A DNA stretch of 64,000 bases, from NCBI GenBank assembly GCA_028571685.1, contig CM053162.1, positions 7,816,001 through 7,880,000 on the forward strand. Reading direction: 5' to 3'. The notes beneath the pieces were generated by a model. The model was given only the letters and a program-made list of their open reading frames with translations, was not told where the DNA came from and made no database searches. A program made the position numbers and the translations under genes. The first letter of the stretch is position 1. Every line of letters begins with the position of its first letter. Origin of the DNA: Heterohyrax brucei. Lineage: Eukaryota > Chordata > Mammalia > Hyracoidea > Procaviidae. Shown in pieces: positions 56,480 to 64,000 of the stretch.

Positions 56480-57385
56480 CACAAATGCATCACTTCCGAG
56501 ATTATCTACTTTCGTTCTGAATAATCTGTAGTGGCTATCTACCTAGTCTCATCTGTCTCATTTAGGGCCCAAAGAATGCCTAGGCTAAAGTGTACCTCTA
56601 AGACATCTCAGTCACAACTAGTTGTTTCAAGGACCTATAGAAATAAGTTACATAAAACTCAACTAATAAAAACTGTCTTTTGGAAAACCATGCAGATAAA
56701 TAGAATCCTTTAGCAAAGAAAATATTTATATGAGCCAAGATATTTTGAGTTAAATGTAATGTAGGAAATGCTCAAGAGGCATTGTGACTACATCAGAGCC
56801 AAATGGGTTAATCCACAGTGAGGGAATAAAGATCATCATCAATTCTTTGGAGCAAAGAAGCCGAAATCCTGTCTCAGAATTTCCTGTATTTCCTTTGTGG
56901 TTTTGCTCTACATTGCAATGTAAAATGAGCTGTAGATAGTTCTCATTAGAAGTTGTGAGATCCGTCTCACCTAAATCCTTTTGTCACCGTCACAAAACTC
57001 CAAGTTAAAGAGTCTCTCTAGCCATTGTTACATAAAATGCCAGGTCCATAAGGTCAGATCCTCCCTGGTGATTGGAGTCCAGATCTAGCAAGAGCAGGAC
57101 TAGGTTCATGCTTCACTTCTGTGCACAATGTTTAGTGTCTTAATGAGAGTTTTTCCTTTCCACATGGTCCCCATGTTAAAATAGCATTTGATTCCTAACT
57201 TCTTTCAGAGAAACTCACCTGTCTGGGCCAAGTATTGTGACTGTCATAGATATAATCTAGCTGCTAATCCATCTCCCGCATCTGAGAACTTTTCCTGACC
57301 TGAGATTAATCACCATGCTCCTCTTGGCACATTCTCCATACCACTGAGGGACTTAACCATAGCAGCACTTCAGGAATCTTGCTGT
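56480..57385. other. Unique non-coding DNA
   Basis: No gene or named repeat. Confidence 0.4.
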
Positions 57386-57389
57386 GGGA

Positions 57390-57880
57390 ATAAGGTGTTC
57401 CTAGCTGGCCCTGACCCCATTCATCATTTGACCAGATATGCATATGATTGTTGGATCCAGTGCTGGCTAGTTAACCAACCGTAGCCTGGCCTTTCTTTGA
57501 TTTTTATCCCACCCATTCAGCAGGACCCACACTCTAGCCTGATGGGGCACTCCCTGCCCACCACCAGCAAAGTATCCTTGGCTAGAACTTTTCTCCACAG
57601 CCTTCCTGGGCTGACTGAGTAGACAGTTTGGCTGAGGTATGTGTTTCCTTTAGAACAGTTACAGAAAATGGGGCTATAAAAGTAGATTGGGGTCAGGCCA
57701 GGAAGGATAAGAAGTGAGAGAGAGAAGGAAGCATCCCTCTGCTGCCATGAAGTCTCTCTTGAAGCAGCCCACCACTGTCACAGCACAACTGTAGATTTCA
57801 TTTACTGGCTAGGGAGCAACTTCATTAAACTTCAAAGCATCGCTTGAGAAAGGATTATTTTCCAACCAAGGTGACTGGAA
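57390..57880 (+). mobile_element. Possible old LTR with TATA box
   Basis: 'ggggctataaaagtagat' (TATA-like at about 57674) is followed by a purine-rich leader and 'tgccatgaagtctctcttga', a layout seen in retroviral LTRs. No partner LTR, TSD or internal genes. It could equally be unique DNA. Confidence 0.25.
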
Positions 57881-57884
57881 GTAT

Positions 57885-59700
57885 TCTGATTCCAAGACTT
57901 TGTGATCACATTGTCTCAAAGGCAGCTTGACAACGTCTTATGTCTCTGACACTGGAGGGATTTATTCACTTGAAATGCAGCACTAAATCCTTGGCAGGCA
58001 CTGTATGTAAAATCTGGCTTTATAAATAAACACTGCTTTGCCCTTCTGCCTCCATTTCTTCGGAGATTCTGCAAGCCCCCACCATCTCATAATGAAATAA
58101 GCCTTAAGTTCCTACCTTGATGTAAGATAAATATTATCTTGTTATGTTTTAAAGGTCCCATCCTCTATAGGATTGGAAGGGTAACGTTCATCCCTTTTTC
58201 CCTTCAGAGACTTTAAGAAGTTTGAGTGGATAGTAGAACAGAAATATTTCGTTTGGATATCTCAAGGAAAAAGCTAAAATCCTTTGTCCTAAGACCACTG
58301 TTGTGACTTGCTGCTCCACCCTTTTTCCACAACGTTCCTGTTTCCTAATCCATCCAAAAGCAAGTACCCTGAAGAAACAACTAGGCTAGAAGAGCCCTGA
58401 CCTTGGCTGTACCTCTGTACACAATCCTCTGGCTCTGCCTGAATCTTGCTGGTGGTAGCATGCTCACCAGTTCACAAGACAGCCAGTTGCATAGAAGATA
58501 GCTTCTTGTCCCATGTAAAACTTCAATCAGCCTCTTTATAACTGTTGCTTTGGAACACAGCAATGATCCTCTTTTTCCCCATGATAGCACCTCAAATATT
58601 TGAAGGCAAGTATCAAAGCTTCTATTTATTTATTTGTTTTTTCTCCCTCATGAGCCAGTGACAGACCCTGGAAAATAGGGGGAAAAAAAAAAGTTGACAA
58701 TGACTTATAATGTTTCCATTTTTAAAGAAATAAACATGGAGCAATTTTATCACCCATTTACTGTCTTATTTTAGGGCAGAATAGATATTTTCAGCACTGA
58801 GTCTACCGCTATTAACTCTTTGTTTCTTAGGAACCCACAGAGTATAGTTGTGCTTTGAAGCCTTTGGTGATCTCAGTCCTGGAAAATATTGGTTACTCCT
58901 TCCTCTGAGCTCTCAAAAGACTTTATTAAAATAATTATATTATTATATTTCAGTTCATTTATACTTGTGCCTGCTTCTCCAAGTCTTGAAAGTCCTAAGC
59001 CCAAGCCTTATAGTTTAGAAACTCCAATACTTAGAAAAATGCCTATCGTTTGGTAACAACAAAGTAAGTATCTGCTCCTGAATGAATGTTGCTTATGCAT
59101 CATAATAAAGAGGGTTGTCAAGATTTTTTTAGATTTCCTAAACTACTGGAACTTTGTTACTTTACAAAGATGGTTTATTATTTATCCTGTCAGCTTCAGA
59201 TTTCAAAAATATGGATCACATGTACAACGTGGAAACAACTTTGTGTATATATCCTGCATAAATAAGATCTATGCTAACAGTCCACTGTATTTATCTGGTG
59301 ACTAGCATCAGTCATGACATAAAACTACACAGTTAAAAGACATTAAAGTGCAGCTTAGATGAAAGCAGATGAAACAGAAACTCCTCAAAAGAGTATGAGA
59401 AAAAATGTATCTTTAGACATATTTAAAGCATTTACATAAATAATTCCAAGTAACTATGCTTTTTTGTTTTTGTTTTTAATTATGGTGTATGATAGGAATA
59501 ATTGTAATCTTTTCAATTTAAAACCAAAAATTAATTATGATGTCTGCTTTCCTTTTCTGCTTCTTCAGTGCTCTAGGAAATTCTTAGGTTGTTTTCAAAT
59601 ATCCTCTGAGAGGTCTAACAGAAAGGAAACTGCTAATAAGAAACAAAGAGGCCCTGAAACATCTCAAACACACTAAAATTTTGATAGAATTGGAGGTAAA
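57885..59700. other. Unique non-coding DNA
   Basis: No convincing gene or repeat; a short A-run at about 58680-58692. Confidence 0.4.
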
Positions 59701-59707
59701 AACAAAA

Positions 59708-59862
59708 AATTGTTGTCACTGAGTCAGTTCCAACTCATAGTGATCCTGTAAGACAGTTTAGAGCTGCCTCACAGAGTTTCCAAGGAGCACCTGGTGAATT
59801 TGAACTGCCGACCTTTTGGTGAGCAGCCACAGCATTTAACTGTTACAGCACCAGAGTTCCCA
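59708..59862 (-). repeat. AfroSINE, minus orientation
   Basis: 'attgttgtcactgagtcagt', 'tccaaggagcacctggtgaa', 'gaactgccgaccttttggtg' and 'catttaactgttacagcacc' are reversed tail, body, B-box region and head. The 'ttgttgtc...gagtc' tail matches the RTE tails in this window. Confidence 0.8.
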
Positions 59863-59929
59863 AGAATTGGAGGCGAGGGAATGATAAAATGCAGTCTCTC
59901 TGCTTAGCTCTCTGTCAGCTTAGACTAAG

Positions 59930-61244
59930 AAATAACCTATGCCAAATTATTTCAAGTTTGCTTGTTGAGAGTAAAGAAGACTTGAAGAACTATAGTGATG
60001 AGGATTGAAGAATACAGACGTTGGTATGGTTGGCATCACAACAGAAGAAAAACTAAAATATTCCCAACTGGATCAAAATTCAACATCAAGACCAACAGAA
60101 AAAAGATGGAAATTACAAAGGATTTCACTTTACTTGAATCCACGATCAACACCAACGGAAGACGCAGTCAGGAAATTAAATAACTCACCGCATTGGGCAG
60201 ATTTGCTGCAAAAGACCTCTTTCAAGTGTCCAAAACCAAAGGTGTCACTCTAAAGGCTAAAGTGCACCTGACCCAAGCCATGGTGCTCTCAATTGCCTCA
60301 TATATGTGTGAAAACTGGACAATAAATAAGGAAGACCAAAGAAGAACTGAAAACTGAGTTGCGGTGTTGGTGAAGAATATACAACAGATTGCCAAAAGAA
60401 TGAACAAATCTATCTTGGAGGAAGTACAACCAGAACATTCTTTAGAATCAAGGATGACAACATGTCATCCAGTCCCTGGAGAAAGACATTATGCTTAGTA
60501 AAGTGCAGGATCAACAAAAAGGAGGAAGACCATTAATGATATGGATTCACACAATGGCTACAACAAGCCCAAGCTTAGTGTCATGGATTGAATTTTGTCC
60601 CCCTAAAAGTGTGGGTAGCAATTTGGCTCAATCATGATTCTCAGTATTGTGTGATTGACCTGCATTTTGTGATTTTCTTGTGCTGTAAATCCTGACCTCT
60701 GCCTGTGGTTAATAGACTTGATTAAGTTAAAGAGGATTAGTGTGGACCATAACACCCTTCCTGAGGTCACCTCCCTGCTCTAATGTAATTAGAGTTTCTC
60801 AGGAGTGTGACTCATACCACCTTTTATCCTACAAGAAATAAAAGCAAACGGAAGCAAGCAGAAAGTTGGGGTCCTCATATCATTAGGAAAAGAAGCACCA
60901 TAAACAGAATGTCTTCTTGGGACCTAAGGTTCCTGCGCTGAGATGCTCTCAGATTAAAGAAAGGCTGATACAACACAAGGACCTTCCTTCAGAGCTGACA
61001 GGGAGATAGTGTGTTTCCCTAGAGCTGGCATCCTGAATTCAGACTTCCAGCTTACTGCACTGTATAAGATAAGCTTTTGTTTGCTAAAACCATACACTTG
61101 TGGTATTTCTGTGAGAGCAGTACCAGATGACCAAGACACTTAGCAACGTTCATGAGAATGGTGCAGGACCGGATGGTGTTTCTTTCTGCTGTGCACAGGG
61201 TTGCTACGGGTGTGGACCAAGTTGGTGGTACCAAACAACAGCAA
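59930..61244 (+). mobile_element. RTE LINE 3' half, split by a MaLR LTR
   Basis: Pieces 59930-60578 and 61144-61244 join into an RTE fragment running from just after the YADD box to the 3' region: 'gatccacgatcaacac'-like 'tccacgatcaacaccaacgg', 'aaactggacaataaataagg', 'ggaggaagaccatta', then after the LTR 'gagaatggtgcaggaccgga' and 'cacagggttgctacgggtg'. The simple-repeat tail is degenerate. Frames (for example 59995-60253) are interrupted. Confidence 0.8.
60579..61138 (+). mobile_element. MaLR solo LTR in RTE, exact 5-bp TSD
   Basis: 'tgtcatggattgaattttgt' to 'ccagatgaccaagaca', 560 bp. 'cttag' flanks both ends (60574-60578, 61139-61143). RTE sequence is continuous across it. Same subfamily and orientation as 44728-45241. 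Confidence 0.9.
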
Positions 61245-61880
61245 TGCCGAGGAAGATATCAAGTAAGAATTAAACCTAATAAACCAAAATGGATGCAAGA
61301 AAATGGCTATGTATGCATATTTGATAACTGCGTTATGTTCCTCAGATTTAGTTTTAAGTGTTCAGTAAATTAAAAGAGAAAATGAACAAACATTTCCCTA
61401 GCCCTTTAGTAGCATTCCAGTATTTTATGGGAAAAGTAAAACAAAAATCAGTCTGCTGGTTTAGAGGAGGGATTTCTAGATTGTTAACACTGGATCCTAT
61501 ATTAATGGAATCTAATTGGAAAGAGACGGTAAGTGTGAGTCATCCTGGAACCATCACCACGTTCACCTCTCTGTTCATTTTAGATTAGGCTAAAGCAGAG
61601 GCATAAGACTCAGCTATAAGTTGCACAAGAGCTGAGAAGCTGAGAGAAGGAGCATGCAGAAAGGTAGTTCTCTTTAGAAAGGAAAGTACCAGGATGCAAG
61701 GTTCAGGTAATAGCTTACATACTGTAGGATTACTTCAGGCCAGTAAGTAGTCTAAGAAGTGACCTTCGGTTTTTCTGAAGTCACTGAGTTTCTAAAGCCT
61801 TACAGCAACTATATCAGAGCTTTAGATTAAAAGCTAAAGCATGGAGGGTAGCTTCATCCTACAGCTGCCTTAGCAAGAGT
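61245..61880. other. Unique non-coding DNA
   Basis: No gene or named repeat. Confidence 0.4.
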
Positions 61881-61883
61881 ACC

Positions 61884-62195
61884 TTCCAGAGTGGCTTATA
61901 ATAATAATTATGTATTGTTTTACAGTTCTGTAGGCTAGTTGTCTAAACAGAAGATGTCAAATGGGCCATCTTGTCTCTGAAGCTAGAGGGAAAAGACTTT
62001 CTTGTCTCTCTCAGTTTCTGGTAGCCTCAGGCACTCTTTTGTTGCTGCTGCAGCAGAACTATGTCATTACCTGGCTTTTTGTGTCTCTTTCATTTTGTAA
62101 GCAACCACTGAGACAGGATTAGGACCCACCCTACTCTGGTATGATTCTAACAAGTCTTGTTAGAAAACATAATTCAATCTATAAGATTTAACTAT
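61884..62195 (-). mobile_element. MLT1-like (MaLR) LTR, old
   Basis: 'agagtggcttataataataa', 'ttacagttctgtaggctagt', 'cagtttctggtagcctcagg', 'ggattaggacccaccctact' and 'acataattcaatctata' follow the reversed MLT1 order. Diverged and shortened. Confidence 0.6.
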
Positions 62196-62324
62196 GTTTT
62201 CCCAAAATTTATGTCCTTTCCATTTGCAAATATATTTACCCCATTGCAGCATTCCTAGAACTCTCAGTGCATTCCAGCTTCAACTCTAGGTTCAAAATAT
62301 TTATCTTAAAAATAATGTAAATCA

Positions 62325-62917
62325 TGGATGCTCACCGAGGACCAAAATGACATGGCAGAAGGACAACCCGGAAGACAGAGAGCCCCTCATGAGTGGGTGC
62401 CTGCATCGACTTGGGGCCAGAGGAACCGGATGGTGTCCGGCCACCAGCAGTGATAGCCGTGATAGAGCTCACTAAGTTGAGTCTCAGTGGCAACACAAGA
62501 ATAAAAAGGGATGCACCCTGAGATCTCCTCTAAAAGACCACAATTTATGGTCCAGCGGCTTCGGGGTTCTTCCAGGAGCATCGCCCCTGGCCCTGGTGCT
62601 GCCCTTGCCCATATATCATCACGAAGGTCCACTCTTTGGACAGGAATGGATTGGACTTGGCGATGCAGGGTGGCCATATATTGGATGCACTTTATGGTTC
62701 TATGCATCTATAGGATTTTATTCTGCTGACTTCTGGCTGGAGGAAAGGGAGAGAGTGGAGAGGAGGGGAAACAAGACTGTTGGGAGGACAAGACATGTGT
62801 GGAGCAGAGAGGAATAGTGTGCTGTCACCGGGCAGGGAGAGCAGTGGAAGCTGCATGTAGGTGGGCATGCAAATTTATATGGGAATGTACACTTTCACTC
62901 ATTCATAATAAAAAAAT
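62325..62917 (+). mobile_element. 5'-truncated L1 3' UTR with 14-bp TSD
   Basis: Starts inside the 3' UTR ('ggatgctcaccgaggaccaa'), then 'gaggaaccggatggtgtccg', 'gtgctgtcaccgggcaggga' and the terminus 'cactcattcataataaaaaa'. 'aataatgtaaatca' flanks both ends (62311-62324 and 62918-62931), an exact match. Low divergence from the 9-kb L1 suggests a recent insertion. Confidence 0.9.
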
Positions 62918-62934
62918 AATAATGTAAATCAAGT

Positions 62935-63690
62935 GTGAGTGACACTCTAGGTATGATCCATTCTGGGGAAGAATTAAAAAATTCCTCTTCATTTGTGGAC
63001 CTATGAAACCTAGAATGCAAGTTATTTCCTTCAGAAACATACTAGTAGAACAGGCCTAGGATAGACTCTTCCATTACAAAGGAACTAAATTAGATGGGGA
63101 GATAAAAAAGAGGCAATGGATCCCAAGGAATTCAGAAATCTGGCAGGTGAAATTTCATGACTTGAAAATAATCCTCTGGACTCATGTTGACAGAAGCCCA
63201 CAGGGAATGGCCCTGGCTTTTTAGCCTTGAGTGGCTTTTCCACCCCTTCCTGCCTACTAGAGTGGAAGCCCAGTCTTCTGGAACTGAGAACAAGGTAACC
63301 AAGCTCCCCTACAGACAAGATAACCAAGCCCTTCCCTCCAGAACTGAGACAAGAATGCAAGGTTACCTTGCCTTAAAGGACCTCTCTTTTCTTGAAAGAC
63401 GGCAGATGCCCACTATGAGGCAGCTGCATTGATTGACCCATCTCCCGCCTGCATAATCCCAATAGGCTGACAGCCTTACTTGTTTTGTAGCATGCCTGTT
63501 CTCATCAATCTAAGTTGACAGGGTTTCTGCTGAGATGACTGAGTAGATCCATGAGTCACACAACTTCTCTCTTTAACAAATGATTGTCCAGCTTCACACT
63601 TAGTGTCCTTCTACCAATATAGTTTCTCAATCTGCACAGTATAGACAGGCTGATAATTCTTTTCTTCCTATCTTTAGTTACTTTAAAGAA
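62935..63690. other. Unassigned non-coding DNA, possible LTR piece
   Basis: Between 63285 and 63365 a related unit occurs twice ('gaacaaggtaaccaagctcc' and 'agacaagataaccaagccct'), as in LTR enhancers, but no LTR ends or TSD could be placed. No gene is evident. Confidence 0.3.
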
Positions 63691-63699
63691 AAGATTTTT

Positions 63700-64000
63700 A
63701 AAAAGTCATGTTTAACAGCTTCACTGGAGAAGTCTACCAACCTTTTAGAGAGGAGTTAATAACAATACTACTGAAGCTGTTTCACAGCATAATAAAGGAT
63801 GGAACACTTCCAAAGTCATTCTAAAAAGCCAGCATAACCCTGATATCAAAGTTAGATAAAGACAGCACAGAAACAGGAAATTACAGACCAGTACCTCCTA
63901 TGAACCTAGATGCAAAAATCTTCAATAAAATCCTAGCCAATAGAATTCAACAACGTATCAAAAAATAATTTACCATGACCAAGTTGGATTCATACCAGGA
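63700..64000 (+). pseudogene. L1 ORF2 RT fragment, continues past the window
   Basis: Translated pieces read like L1 RT domains 0-2: 'LLKLFHSIIKDGTLPKSF', then '[20 protein letters not shown]', '[12 protein letters not shown]', then 'FTMTKLDSY' in another phase. Stops (for example after LPKSF and after RIKK) show decay. Plus orientation; the element is cut by the window end. Confidence 0.8.

Overview
The window reads as non-coding DNA of a placental mammal, most likely an afrotherian of the elephant/sirenian/hyrax group. The evidence is its repeats: tRNA-derived AfroSINE copies (head resembling 'gtagtggttaag', tail resembling 'gagtcggaatcgactcgacggcagtgggtt'), an RTE (BovB-like) LINE family sharing that tail, a long-lived L1 family with a distinctive 3' UTR, and older MIR, L2-like, MaLR and hAT/mariner relics common to mammals. 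I found no host protein-coding exon, tRNA, rRNA or small-RNA gene that I can defend. Nearly every longer open frame lies inside a retroelement. Family names come from recognising the sequences, not from a database search.

Layout. 1-2.6 kb: mostly unique DNA with one MIR. 2.6-6.1 kb: an AfroSINE with perfect target-site duplications (TSDs), then a rearranged old L1. 6.9-10.3 kb: a probable ERV1-type solo LTR split by the best-preserved L1 here (ORF2 C-terminal half almost open). 10.8-12.7 kb: MER5-like hAT relic, MaLR LTR, L1 3' UTR and a tRNA-Gly-like SINE. 13-25 kb: mostly unique, with scattered MIR, AfroSINE and MER5A. 25.4-30.6 kb: one nearly complete RTE element split by three separate MaLR insertions and by a second RTE piece in the opposite direction. 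30.6-34.3 kb: 5' part of an L1 (5' UTR, ORF1, ORF2 N-terminal half) on the minus strand. 34.3-37.7 kb: L2-like relics, an internally deleted RTE and AfroSINEs. 37.7-40.4 kb: an L1-5'-like unit interrupted by a complete LTR-internal-LTR MaLR provirus (both LTRs 524 bp). 43-47.2 kb: old L1 tail, two MaLR solo LTRs, and an RTE fragment split by a mariner with an internal inverted duplication. 47.36-55.22 kb: a full-length minus-strand L1 (about 7.9 kb, TSDs visible) carrying a nested L1 tail and a 42-bp near-perfect foldback in ORF1. 55.7-64 kb: AfroSINEs, an RTE split by a solo LTR with exact 5-bp TSD, an MLT1-like LTR, a short L1 tail with 14-bp TSD, and the start of another L1 ORF2 that runs off the end.

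The elements do not form a pathway. Their value is stratigraphic: the many host-guest nestings with readable TSDs give a relative insertion order (MIR/L2/hAT oldest, then RTE and older L1, then MaLR, AfroSINE, mariner and younger L1). The oddest local structures are the ORF1 foldback, the mariner inverted duplication, the C-rich L1 tail, and a block near 56.1-56.5 kb with repeated and palindromic 'caaggtaag' motifs that I cannot assign.
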